DNA from: Gerris lacustris
Taxonomy: Eukaryota; Arthropoda; Insecta; Hemiptera; Gerridae
Assembly (NCBI GenBank): GCA_951217055.1
Contig: OX578276.1
Span: forward strand, 65,461,144 to 65,525,143
DNA: 64,000 nt
Direction: 5' to 3'
Shown in pieces: positions 54,701 to 64,000 of this stretch. A program made the position numbers and the translations under genes. Within the stretch, counting starts at the first letter, position 1; every line of letters begins with the position of its first letter. The notes below the pieces were generated by a model that was given only the letters and a program-made list of their open reading frames with translations, was not told where the DNA came from and did no database searches.

Positions 54701-57700
54701 TTCTTTAGTCCCAAAACATCATTGTCGTTCTTGTCAGTCTCTGAATCAGCCTGTCGTGAGGTGGATGGAGTACTTATTTTTCAACCAATTAGATTATAAT
54801 ATTTATATTGTATTAAAAAGCTATTTATTTAATAAAATGTATAATTAATTTAGTAGTGGTAGTAGAAGTTACCTAGTACTTCCTACTAGACAGGTAGGAC
54901 GAACCACTTGTTCGAACCTCGCAATCAGGCCTTACAGTAGAACCATTTTACTTGCCCCGTGGTGGAGAGTTCCAGTTATTCACACATCATATATTTGCAT
55001 ATTGTACCTGTTGTAGCTGTGCGGCCACCCTGGCTCCCTATAATTTATTTAATTTTTATAATCTTTGCAACCACCATACCTCTAACGTCATAAGTCTAAT
55101 ACAAAATTAAATTTAAAACATTACAGACATTTACATTATGCAAGTACGTATTATTAATAATAAATCTTCATCTTTTCATGATTCCATTTTAAAAAGTTGC
55201 TTCAGAAGCTAAATGAAATGTCTGAACCAAAGTTTCAGGGGGGGGGGGGATATATTCCAGACCACCTGATGAATCAGTGCTGGGCCCACCCAAAGAGCTG
55301 CTGGAGCTGCCCCTGTTTGTTAGTATTCTACTCCAAAAAGTGTTTTTAATGTAAACACTCATTTACAACAGGCTCAAGATCTTCAGAAAACAAACTCTTA
55401 AGTTCTCTTGCATGTTTGGTGATATCTTAGGCTTCCAGTCCTTTAATAACCTCGTATTATCCAAACGTGTATGGAGCTGAGTATATATTTATATTTACAT
55501 CTCTTGACTTCGGAATATAAAGTATCTAGTATAAATTTGCAAGTGTTCACGCAAAAGTTTTAAGATCCAGTAAATGTAACATCGCTTCTGTCCTGAATCT
55601 GCTACGTACTCTTTCTTACATTTTCCTCCCGCTGCACTTTCTAAACCATCAACATTTTTTTCTCACTTCATGAAGAAAACCACAAAGAGACTCATTGTAA
55701 ATAATAATCTTCTTTGCTCTTTGGTTTTATGTTCACCTTATTAAACCTTTCCAGTAGTACCCCGTTAAATCGCCATGCATTAGTCTCAAGGGATCTCAAC
55801 TAAAATATTGGCTTTAATTATTGTTGAGGCGGTTTCTTCCCTGTCATTAGCAATTTGATTTAAACTTTTCAAAATGCCTTCTGTATTTTCATTTACAACT
55901 CGGCAGGTGTCGTGACAAAAAGACCATTGAGTCTTGGATAGATTTTTCTTAAGGATAACACAACTGTGTGTTGAGACACTTAAAAAATTAAAAAGTTCCT
56001 GAACCAATCAACAATAATTACGCACACCAATAAGCTGTACAAAAGAAAATTAAATTAAGACATTTCTTAACTCATTAAAATACATTTTCTTTTTTATAGC
56101 GTGCGCTCCCTAGCATTGTGCACCCCTAGGCCAGGGCCTAGTGGTAAATCCTGCCCTGAATTCATACTTCTTTAATATCGTAAATATAACTGATCACAAG
56201 TGTTTAATTGTCATTTAAAAACCAAAGCTACCTGATTTTTTCTGCTTTTTTTTATAAAGAAAAATGATTTTGTTTGTTTGAATTTTCTTAAGTAGAAGTT
56301 TGTTTGTATTTTTTATACCCATCCTTTAACTGTTTAATGCTAAATGGCAGTAGGATTCAGTGTTAAAAATAAACAGGTCAAGTCTGAGTTAGTCAGCACA
56401 AGCGAGGGTCCGTAGGCAATCCTGTATAGTTTAAGTAGTACCCTATTGATGGTGTTTTTTAAAATGCTAAAAAGCTTACTTTGAACAATCTTATGGGTCT
56501 GATATTCTCAAAACACATAAACCAACTTCTGATAAAGTACTTTTTTGCCACTTAACCGGACTACAACCATATACATATAAATATATCGAAAAGCCCATAG
56601 TTATAAAAAAAAGAGTATTTTGTCAATAAAAAATAAAATAATATTTTTTTCAAAATTTCCAAAAAGTGGTATCTTTACTTTTAGTCAAAAAATGTTCAGT
56701 TTCACACCCACTTCAAACTTGCCTACACTCGCCCTATCAAAGTTATAACCAAATAATTATATATTTTTGTAAACAGCTCGACGTACCCTTTCATATGATA
56801 CCCCTCACGGTGTCGAAAAAAAAATTTAAAAATTTTAACCCTTAAGTTTTTTTACCCTAATTTTTTTGAAAAATATTTTTTTTAAGTCCCTATATTTTTA
56901 AAATATTTGGGCAGGTACGAGACACATACCTGCCACATTTCAAAGTGATCGGACGAAAGGTGTAGCTGTGAGAGCAGGCGACAGGACGGACTGACAGACA
57001 CACGCTGGAAAATATAAGGGTCCTTGGTTTTGCCTACGGACCCAAAAAAATAAATTGCAGAAGCTTTAACTTTTACAATAGTTAAGTCCCAATAAAAATC
57101 TTGAATGTTAAGTCATGGAATGGGAATAAGGGGTTATGTGTATGAGGTGAAGTTAACTATGTACAACACCATTCATTTCAAAAAGCATTTTAATATTTTT
57201 TGAGCAAATTTTCTTGTTTGATTGCATTACTTTCTTTGATTGTTTAGGCTTAAAGATAGAGCCAGGTTAGTTTTTAGGTTTCTGTACGAAGTAAAAATAA
57301 GAAACCTTATATAACGGCTCTGTCTGTCTGTGCCTTGGTGTTTTATCATTTGGCTTGTTTCAATTCATAAACTACTATAGCTAAAGGTCGACCAAGAAGT
57401 CATGAACACGGGAGAAACTGAAAGCTTAGCTTCGTTTAAAGTCGGAACTTCCGAGCATTGCCGAAGTCAGTACAGTCAGGTGCTAAGACAATACCCATTT
57501 CTTGTTTGTATGACATGCGCAGTTATGTCAAATCTCTCGAATAACAACAGGAGGGTTTCCAATCTGTTAGGTTTCCTGTTTTGTTTGTTTTTATACAGTA
57601 CGAATTATAGTCACAACTGTCCTAAATCCAAATCAAACTCAGAAGTAAAGAAGAAGAAAAAATAGGTTAAGAAAGAAGAAAATTGATTTAGATTTAAAGA

Positions 57701-59959
57701 ATATAAATAATAATATGAAGATATTATTGTAAATTATTAGTGATTTCTTATCAGGTTCAGTGTTGCCTGTTGCAAAAAAATATTTTAAAAAATATAGAAG
57801 TTATCAAAAATAAAATTATTAATAACAAAAGAACAACACTGTGTTCTTTGACAGTGGTCTATTTGATTAAAAACTGACTATACATGACACCAAAACAACG
57901 ACACTTGCGTACTCCTGAGATTTCCATGACTTCTTGGTCGACCTTTAGGAACATGAAATTTTGCACACAGGTGCATCTCGGCATTTGAGACAACTGTACG
58001 CTTTTTGGAGTTTTCACACTTCATATTTTCAATATGGCGGTTGACAAAAAAAATGTTTAGTCACCTTGACTTGTTAGGGGAGAGCGGGGTTGGTTGGGAC
58101 AGTGGGATGAATTGGGCACTGCTGTTTTTGGTTGAAAAGAAGGTAATATTAGCAACTCTGGTGGACCAGTCAGTAGCCCTTCAGTTGCTATTCAATCCCT
58201 CAAGTGGTCTGACGTATTGTTGATCACCATTGATTTTTAAAAAAATAAATTCGATTTGGAGGTAAGCTGATGTAAAATTTGAGACCCACGTGGAAGCCTT
58301 CCAGCCCCCCTAAAATATTCTTCGGAGTCTCTACTATTTTTACCTGGTTATGGATTTATTTCTGATTACAAATCACTTTGGTTGCTTACTGTGGAACTAT
58401 GGGTTCCAATGTTGTTAGGGTTTTTTTTAAAAAAAAATACGTCGAGGGATGAGTTGGACAGTTTGTAACATTCATCCCCCTCTGTCCCACTCATCCCCTA
58501 TATCACACACACATCGTACCTATTTCTTCTTTTGGTTGCCTACTTTCTTACTTATTTACAGTCTATAAGATTAGAGTTGGCACAATCGAAGGCGGGAAAA
58601 ACAAACGTGGAGGTAGTTTTTAGGTTATAAAAAGGGAAAATCAGTGTTGCCATGTTATATTTTTTTTGTGGAACAGGGGTAGAGTAGGGCATTTTTTTTC
58701 TAAGTTGAATTCAAGATGGCGGACCAATAGAATCGTTTCCCTCTCAAAATTTTCCCGCCTTCGATTGTGCCAACTCTAATCTTATAGACTGTAGTATTCT
58801 TTCTAATTAAGTTCTCAAATAGATTGTTTTCATGATTTTATTTGCAAAATCGGGAGTTTTTGTATGTATCAAAGTATCCCACTCCTGTGTCCAATGTATC
58901 CCACCCATTGGGATACATTGGACAAAGTGATGGTTTTGGAAAAACATAAAAAATTGTATGATAATGTTTTTTTAAGTCGCTATAAGTCTGGATTATGTTA
59001 GTTAGGATCTCTATGCATGATAATCATACAAAAGCGAAAAAGTTCATGCAAAACTGTGGCTCTCACGACCTCTACAAAAAAGTGTCCCAACCAACCCCGC
59101 TCTCCCCTATACATCAATTTAAAGGTCTTGAAGTGTAGAAAAAGAATATGCAACTATTAAAATTTTACACTTATAATTTTAACTTAATTGTATAGAAACC
59201 GGCGATTATCGCCTCACGTACTTACGTGAAGCACACCTTACTTGTTAATATATTAAGAGGCATGGTTCAATCCTCACATTACTTAACATAAAATATTAAT
59301 AGTTGCTGCCGGATGGAACAAATAGATGTTTGGTGCAAGGTAGTAAGAACATTACTAATATATACATATTTTATGATGTGTCAATTATTTTTTTCCTAGA
59401 AAACATGTGGGGATGGTTGATTACTCACAATACTCATGAAAAGAAAGCTTTTTTGTTTTTATCAAAAATATTCCCTGAATTCAAGTTTACCACCCTTCTC
59501 TGAATTCATCTTAAGTGATAAACAAGTGACAATTTTATTTCTATATAGCTATCCGCGAATAAGCAGGGTTGTCATTAAATTTTGACCAAGTTAAGGATTG
59601 ACTGTATATTTTAATAATAACATTGATATTCATACATTTGATTTTAAAACTGAGTATTTTTTATTTTAGGAGTTGGAGTTGGATCTCTTACATCATTTTT
59701 TCTATTTAAAGACAAGTACTACTCGCTTGTTGAAATAATTGACAGCCTACCAAAGAGTGAGCAGGAAAGGCTTGCTGAACACTTGAGAAAAGGATTGAAA
59801 AATATCAATGTTGTAGGACTGATAAAATTAACAATGTTATTACATAGTAATGATAAGGCTCTCTTTGAGTTGATGAAGTTTTTAATTACAACATATCATA
59901 CTGAATTTTTCAAATTGGCTCATAATGACTCAGTAAATGAGGATACAAAGAATGTCTGA
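51784..59959 (+). CDS. C19orf12-like membrane protein, paralog B (2 exons)
   Basis: Exons 51784-52114 and 59670-59959 give 206 residues. Splice sites are CTAG|GTAGGT and TTATTTTAG|GAGTTGG; the intron is in phase 1, at the same place as in paralog A. The first 55 residues are a hydrophilic extension not seen in paralog A. Then comes the family core: KVTAKYSAATGAITGVSSVV and GGLVLTPIGLTGVGFALG across the splice into GVGVGSLTSFFLF, a glycine-rich membrane hairpin. A helical C-terminal half follows (YYSLVEIIDSLPKSEQERL, GLIKLTMLLHSN). The C-terminal region is more diverged than in paralog A. The 7.6-kb intron is packed with at least six transposons. Role unknown; family function is inferred to involve mitochondrial/ER membranes. 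Confidence 0.85.
52225..52763. mobile_element. Fold-back MITE-like element, 539 bp
   Basis: Inverted ends TAAATCTGCACTATTTGGCC and TAAATCTACACTATTTGGCC (right, minus strand) continue into CTAATTGTCC and TTACTTGCAATTTTTTTAAA. An inner pair (ATACGTAAAATGTCACTTCC and its inverted match near 52598-52618) extends the symmetry. No coding capacity and no clear duplication. In the intron of paralog B. Confidence 0.7.
53047..53383. mobile_element. pogo/Tigger-like MITE, intact copy (337 bp)
   Basis: Ends CAGTGCAACCTTGATAATTC and (right, minus strand) CAGCAGAACCTCAATAATTG are flanked by TA at 53045-53046 and 53384-53385. The same family as 36660-37072. Confidence 0.8.
53970..54144. repeat. Palindromic insertion within the hAT element
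   Basis: Arms of about 45 bases: AATTAAATTATTTCAAAAAC then AGTGG on the left, and CCACT then GTTTTTGAAATAATTTAATT on the right, with GATTTTC..AGATC extending both. A GC-rich loop contains CCACCC and GGCCGTTTT. Likely a small MITE nested in the hAT element. Confidence 0.7.
55690..56007 (-). pseudogene. hAT transposase fragment (ZMYM1-like)
   Basis: The frame 55786-56007 reads LFNFLSVSTHSCVILKKNLS, then KTQWSFCHDTCRVVNENTEG and ILKSLNQIANDREET. This is the conserved region after the first catalytic part in ZMYM1-type hAT transposases (FSSSTHRW..L.......L....TRWS). After a frame change the next stretch reads LETNAWRF, then LLERFNKV. Further pieces near 55300-55440 suggest the C-terminus. Not functional. 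Confidence 0.7.
57384..57945 (+). mobile_element. TA-flanked MITE family, copy B (562 bp)
   Basis: Ends AAGGTCGACCAAGAAGTCATG on both sides, flanked by TA (57382-57383 and 57946-57947). Inverted relative to the copy at 25294-25857. The frame at 57402-57665 lies inside it and is not a gene. Confidence 0.85.
58077..59107. mobile_element. TA-flanked element with 25-bp inverted ends, 1.03 kb
   Basis: Perfect inverted ends GGGGAGAGCGGGGTTGGTTG then GGACA, flanked by TA (58075-58076 and 59108-59109). Inner GATGAGTTGGACAG/CTGTCCCACTCATCCCC and CCAATGTATCCCACCC/GGGATACATTGG repeats add symmetry. No transposase frame. A second MITE is nested at 58559-58791. Confidence 0.85.
58559..58791. mobile_element. 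Nested MITE, 233 bp
   Basis: Inverted ends of about 42 bases (CAGTCTATAAGATTAGAGTT, GGCACAATCGAAGGCGGGAA) flanked by TA (58557-58558 and 58792-58793), inside the 58077-59107 element. It is therefore younger than its host. Confidence 0.88.
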
Positions 59960-61283
59960 AGTAAAAAAAAAAAATTATTAAGACTTGATTTTGTCAGATT
60001 TCTGGAAAAAAGAAGTGCTTTCACTTATAGTAGAAGCAAGTATGTATTTGAACTGTCCCTATAAAATTGATAGTCTAATTTTCGAACCGTATTTTTTTAT
60101 TATTATGATTTTGATTTAAGGTATTTTAATTATATCTCTTTATATTTTTATTTTCAATGCTATAATGCAACGATTATTGAAGTAACACTGACTAGTTATA
60201 AGTAAGAATAATTATTTTGTATTATACAACATTTGCATAACTAACAACTGACCTATTTTGACTGTGCAGAACTTATCATTCACTGCTGATGTATATTTAA
60301 CATTCTATACTAACTGTTTGTCTTTTGTTTTCAAATATCCATTTACAACTGTAGTAATGTTAATAAGTACAAGATTTTTTTCAAATATAAATTAAAATTT
60401 ATAAATCTTATAGAATAAAAATGCCTTAATGACATACCGTGTTAACTACTGCAAGTCATACCTAATGATAGAAAAATAAATATTATTAAAAATCCATACA
60501 CTTATTTATCTTCTAGATTATGTCCCCTCTTTATTTAAAAAAAAATGGAAATAATATGTCTAAATTAGTGGAGGAGATAAAAATATGATGAAATTCACTT
60601 TTAAACCCTAATTCACTTGATGAATTATGTTTCATAATTATTTAAATACTTAATTTTTATATGATACATTTTAATTGTTTTGAGGTTGTTGGTTGAATAA
60701 ATATATTGAAGGAAAAATGCCTCATGTGCCTAAATAGTTTCTTTACCAATCAAATTTGGATTTAAAAAAAGAAAATAGACAAACAAAATACATTTTAACA
60801 TCAGGAATCTGGATCAATAGAGTGTATTTTTCTCTGTCTGTCTTTCTTGTTTTATATTTGTAGTATGTCTAACAAAAGTTGTACTATTTTTATTTTATTT
60901 TAAATAAGCTAATTATGCTGTTCAATAGTTTTTATATAAATTATATTTTTTAATAAAATTAGTAACAAATGTATATTTGTAAAGTATTTGTTTTCTTTTT
61001 TTTTTATTAACTACTTCGATACCTTTTTTTCTTACTGTATTTTGAAAATCAGAAGTATAAAATTCTTCAACAAGGATAAAAATCACAGGGAAGTACTTGT
61101 ATCCAAGTACTTTTTAGGGTTTTGAGGATTATTAAGCATTTAGGTTATTATATTATGAAATAACATTTTTTTCCGTGGTAGGCTGTGAAATAGTAACTTT
61201 AGAGCCTAAAAAACATAGCTAAAATCAATTTTTTTCATTACGTGGACTTAAAAAATCTTTTCATTACTCCTAGCTGTAAAGAA
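59960..61283. other. 3' UTR and AT-rich flank of paralog B
   Basis: No further gene or element was recognised. A short inverted word AAGTACTTG..CAAGTACTT lies near 61092-61110. Confidence 0.5.
60414..60419 (+). promoter_or_regulatory. Candidate polyadenylation signal of paralog B
   Basis: AATAAA 455 bases beyond the paralog B stop codon. Other AATAAA copies occur nearby (for example 60475), so the one used is not decided. Confidence 0.35.
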
Positions 61284-61863
61284 AATAGTACATTACGCGT
61301 CAAGTGCGGAAAGTAGCATTTTGCATGCGAGTGTGGAGTTTGCACCCGAGCGACAGCGAGGGTAGTAAAACCACACAAGCAATGCAAAATGCCGTTTTCG
61401 CACGAGTTGCGTACCGTACTTTATCTACGATCGTTAGATTTAAATAATAAATACAGAAAAAAATAAACTTGCTGTATGTATGTTCGAATCTCTTCTCTTG
61501 ATAAAGATGGTATTAACCTTGAGTTGTTTTTTTTTGCCGAATTAATTATTTCTGGAGGAGTATTATTCTCTACATTTTCGTCAAAGACACTTGATTCATT
61601 CATTGTTTTTCACTAAAAACTCGATATAAACAGTTACTTTAATAAAATAATAGCAAATTAGTTTTGTTAAATGTAAACAAACTTGCTAATCGTGTGTAAA
61701 GCTTAAGAATTCCTCTTCTTTACCGCACTAGTTTGGTAAAGAAGAGGAATTGTTCAGAACTATGAGACGCGCATGCACAATGAATACAAGTATGTAAATA
61801 ATCACTTTCTACGCATCTAAGCAGAGATATAATGTTTATATTTCGTATCAATCGTAGATAAAA
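61284..61863. repeat. Interspersed repeat 'R', copy 2
   Basis: An uninterrupted copy of the repeat split at 29851-37113. Internal inverted words TTTATCTACGAT (near 61420) and ATCGTAGATAAA (61852-61863) suggest that part of it is bounded by short inverted repeats. A minus-strand ATG frame of 60 codons (61421-61603) reads DENVENNTPPEIINSAKKNN, then LSREEIRTYIQQVY. The PPEIINSA....L.P..SRE pattern faintly recalls the N-terminus of Crypton/tyrosine-recombinase-like transposon proteins, but this is a guess. Confidence 0.6.
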
Positions 61864-62151
61864 TCTTTTACGTCCTAGGAACTAAAAGATTTTTATTTTC
61901 CGGCGGGTAGTTGTCAAAACTTCCATTAGTAGTGCTGCAGTCTTTGTAGAATTGCTTGGTACTATTTAATTCCGCTAGATGTCAATGCGTTTTATTTATC
62001 TTTTCTTATAGTGTAACCTCTTTTTAAGGTTTCTTTTTTTAAATATTAAGTATGTACTAATATTTGTTATTATTATATTGATTATTTAATTTTTAATTTA
62101 AATCAAATTATAATTATTATTAACTACAGGAAACAGACAGAGAAAAATAGA

Positions 62152-62225
62152 CTCTAGCGCGGGGATTTGAACCACCGGCCTCTATATTTCCAGTATAGCG
62201 CTCTAACCAACTAAGCTACGCAGGA
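62152..62225 (-). repeat. tRNA-like sequence, copy 1
   Basis: 74 bases that fold as a tRNA: acceptor TCCTGCG with CGCTAGA, D-arm AGCTTAGTTGGTTAGAGC, anticodon arm CTATA-CTGGAAA-TATAG (GGA, serine) and T-loop TTCAAAT. The T-stem is poorly paired and the variable loop is short, unlike a real tRNA-Ser, so it is judged a tRNA-derived repeat and not a tRNA gene. Confidence 0.7.
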
Positions 62226-62243
62226 GAATGAATTTCTCTGACG

Positions 62244-62302
62244 TTGGTTAGAGCGCTATACTGTAAATATAGAGGCCGGTGGTTCAAATCCCTGCGCTAG
62301 AG
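62244..62302 (+). repeat. tRNA-like sequence, copy 2 (5' truncated)
   Basis: Starts at the D-loop (TTGGTTAGAGC). The anticodon loop is CTGTAAA (GTA) instead of CTGGAAA. Same 3' part and tail as copy 1. Confidence 0.7.
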
Positions 62303-62576
62303 TCTATTTTTCTCTTTCTGTTTCCTGTAGTTAATAATAATTATAATTTGATTTAAATTAAAATTTAATCGTTCCGTAGTATGAATACTACCAAAATCGT
62401 TAAATATGAATTTCTAATTGATTGTACGAGGTACAGGTACTAATTGGGTACTTTATTATTATAAGCGTTTTTCTCGGTCTAGTTCTTTGTCATTAATGTT
62501 GACTTCTCAGACTTGTGGAAAAATTGAAAGCTTTAAATTCGGGTCAAGGTATCATTAACGTCAGAGATATTCATTC

Positions 62577-62650
62577 TCCTGCGTAGCTTAGTTGGTTAGA
62601 GCGCTATACTGGAAATATAGAGGCCTGTGGTTCAAATCCCAGCGCTGGAG
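62577..62650 (+). repeat. tRNA-like sequence, copy 3
   Basis: Full-length copy with the GGA anticodon loop, preceded by AACGTCAGAGATATTCATTC, which is also found next to copy 1. It is followed by the same tail to about 62715. The T-stem is again unpaired (TGTGG/CCCAG). Confidence 0.7.
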
Positions 62651-62715
62651 TGTATTTTTCTCTGTCTGTTTCCCGTAGTTAATAATAATTATAATTTGAT
62701 TTAAAATTAAAACAA

Positions 62716-63417
62716 TCTTTCCGTAGTATGAATACTACCAAAATCGTAAAATATGATTTTATTTATCTTGTATTAATTTATTTATTTTATAATGAAATAA
62801 ATTATTATTTTTCTCTCTAATACTTAGTTGAGTCGTAGGTTAAGGTTTTTTTTAAATATTGTTTTTCCCTTAAATTAAAATGGCTTTTGTTTCACATTTT
62901 AAAATTATTTGATTTTGCTAAAAATTATTCCCGAGGAAAAAAACATCTATCCAGTTTGAATGCTGAGTTTTAATATCTTCATTTCAATCTTTTATCCAAA
63001 ATTATAAATATTACTAGCTGGATGCCCGTGCTCCGCTGGGGAGTATGTTTTTTTTTTTTAATTTGAAGTAAAGGTTTATAAAATTTCTTACTAAGCGAGA
63101 ATATGTAGGTGCTCCAGTTCTGTGCATCCTGCCCCCCCCCCCCCCCCCTTTACTGCTGCATACCCTCTCTTCTATTAATTTAAAGAAATTATCTTTTATT
63201 ATTAAATGCTTACATCCTTACTAGAGAAAGCCCTCTCCCAAGTATTAACTTCCCATCTTCAGAAAGTCAGTCAGGGCTATAATCACCCCTTTTTAATTAG
63301 CCCCCATTCCCCCCACCCCCCCTCCAAAGATCAATTTTAGAAAATCTTGGCAAACATTAATATAAAAAACAAGAAATAACAGTAGATTTGTATAAAATAC
63401 AAACGTACCCACTGACT
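62716..63417. other. AT-rich non-coding sequence with a poly-C run
   Basis: No gene seen. C17 run at 63132-63148. A phrase TAGCTGGATGCCCGTGCTCC near 63013 looks like a degenerate repeat end common in animal genomes. Confidence 0.45.
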
Positions 63418-63797
63418 CAGGGGTATCCAACTCCAATATTCTAGAGGTGTAAGAGCACTAGCGCTCCACGAGAATATGGTGGTTAAAATTGTAAACTACT
63501 TATGATCTTTTGACATTTGTACTATTTTGTAAATAAACAATACCAAAAAATAAACAGCCTCGGTGGCCGAATGAGATGCGCGATAGCTCAGAATGAGGAA
63601 GTTCCCGGGTTCGATTCTAGTAAACTGACAAATTAATTTATTAATTTATTTCTTTGAATTAAGAAGCTCTATATCTTTTGAATGGTGTAAAAGATTTAGT
63701 TACAATATTAACCGCCAATTCCCGTGGAGCTCTAGTAGTCTAACACAGGTAGATAAAGAGGGGAGTTGGAAATCTTTCCGTTTAAGGATTCTATGAT
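63418..63797 (+). mobile_element. Inverted-repeat element with tRNA-like core, copy 2
   Basis: Arms: CCAACTCC, then GTGTAAGAGCACTAGCGCTC and CACGAGAATATGGTGGTTAA near 63427-63498, with the inverted counterpart at about 63695-63769. The core 63555-63620 starts GCCTCGGTGGCCGAATGAGA and ends CCCGGGTTCGATTCTAG, the A- and B-box regions of a class II-like tRNA. The left edge CAGGGGTATCCAACTCC resembles hAT ends. Matches the inverted copy at 5193-5667. Confidence 0.7.
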
Positions 63798-64000
63798 CGC
63801 TGCACTGACTATAATGATTACAAAATAAAAATAAAAAAAGCCTGTCAATCGAGAATAGTGTAGCTTTCTACCGGTATAATAGTTTTCAGAATCGGATCAG
63901 TAGTCTCTACTCTAGTTCCAGAGATTACTTCCTACAAACATACAAATATAAATCAGATAATAATTATTATTCTTATTACACATAGTAATAATTAAATAAA

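Larger units (their letters stand above)
53665..56158 (-). mobile_element. hAT element with transposase relic, 2.5 kb
   Basis: Ends CAGGGCCTGATTTAAAG and (right, minus strand) CAGGGCAGGATTTACC are flanked by a perfect 8-bp duplication AATTCATA (53657-53664 and 56159-56166). A G19 run (53733-53751) sits near the left end, as a C24 run does in the other hAT element. It contains a nested palindrome and a broken minus-strand transposase. Confidence 0.88.
62086..62369. repeat. Palindromic pair of tRNA-like repeats
   Basis: Two copies of a tRNA-like repeat stand head to head. The left copy (minus strand, 62152-62225) and right copy (62244-62302) both run outward into the same tail (TTTCTGTTTCCTGTAGTTAA, TAATTATAATTTGATTTAAA). 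Together they make an almost perfect inverted repeat with a loop of about 33 bases. The right copy lacks the first about 20 bases of the tRNA-like part. Confidence 0.85.

Noticed and set aside
54547..54960. A further pogo-like MITE between two TGTAGAACC/CAGTAGAACC words inside the hAT element
   Set aside because: The two words are in the same orientation, so they do not form inverted ends; at most they are two truncated termini.
57402..57665. 87-codon plus-strand frame
   Set aside because: It lies entirely inside MITE copy B and has no counterpart frame of note in copy A.
62152..62650. Genuine tRNA-Ser(GGA) and tRNA-Tyr(GTA) genes
   Set aside because: The T-stems do not pair, the variable loop is too short for serine, one copy lacks its 5' third, and all share a repeat-family tail.

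Overview
Animal nuclear DNA, most probably from an insect. The window is AT-rich, its protein-coding genes are split by GT-AG introns, and its homologs are metazoan (HCF, SPRTN, C19orf12). About half of it is recognisable transposable-element DNA of types common in insects: hAT, Tc1/mariner, pogo, piggyBac, PIF/Harbinger, copia, gypsy and an RTE-like LINE. I cannot name the species or order from the sequence alone.

Layout. Four host genes are supported. (1) A two-exon C19orf12-like gene on the minus strand (1611-2890). (2) An apparently intronless host cell factor (HCF) gene on the minus strand (17049-20159). (3) A six-exon SPRTN DNA-protein crosslink protease gene on the minus strand (26501-50465), rebuilt exon by exon. 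(4) A second, longer C19orf12-like gene on the plus strand (51784-59959), head to head with SPRTN. The two C19orf12-like genes share one phase-1 intron at the same place in the glycine-rich membrane segment, so they are true paralogs.

Mobile DNA. Introns and intergenic gaps carry elements whose ends and target-site duplications can be read. These include a 226-bp PIF/Harbinger palindrome (TAA duplication); two hAT elements of 3.0 and 2.5 kb (8-bp duplications); a 4.6-kb LINE with two intact ORFs and a 13-bp duplication; and a decayed copia element split by a piggyBac element (TTAA duplication), which itself sits inside an older repeat. There are also a mariner relic holding a PIF/Harbinger transposase fragment, three pogo-like elements, several TA-flanked MITEs (one nested in another) and two families with tRNA-like cores.

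How the host genes relate. HCF (chromatin scaffold), SPRTN (replication-coupled repair) and C19orf12-like proteins (membrane hairpin, mitochondria/ER in vertebrates) have no evident shared pathway; they look like ordinary neighbours. The less usual signals are a cluster of nine copies of a 14-bp motif in SPRTN intron 1, the LINE ORF1/ORF2 overlap without a usable ATG for ORF2, and a tRNA-like promoter in the LINE 5' region. Also notable are 14 long C or G homopolymers in AT-rich DNA, and the tRNA-like elements embedded in inverted-repeat units. I found no CRISPR array, operon or bacterial-type system.
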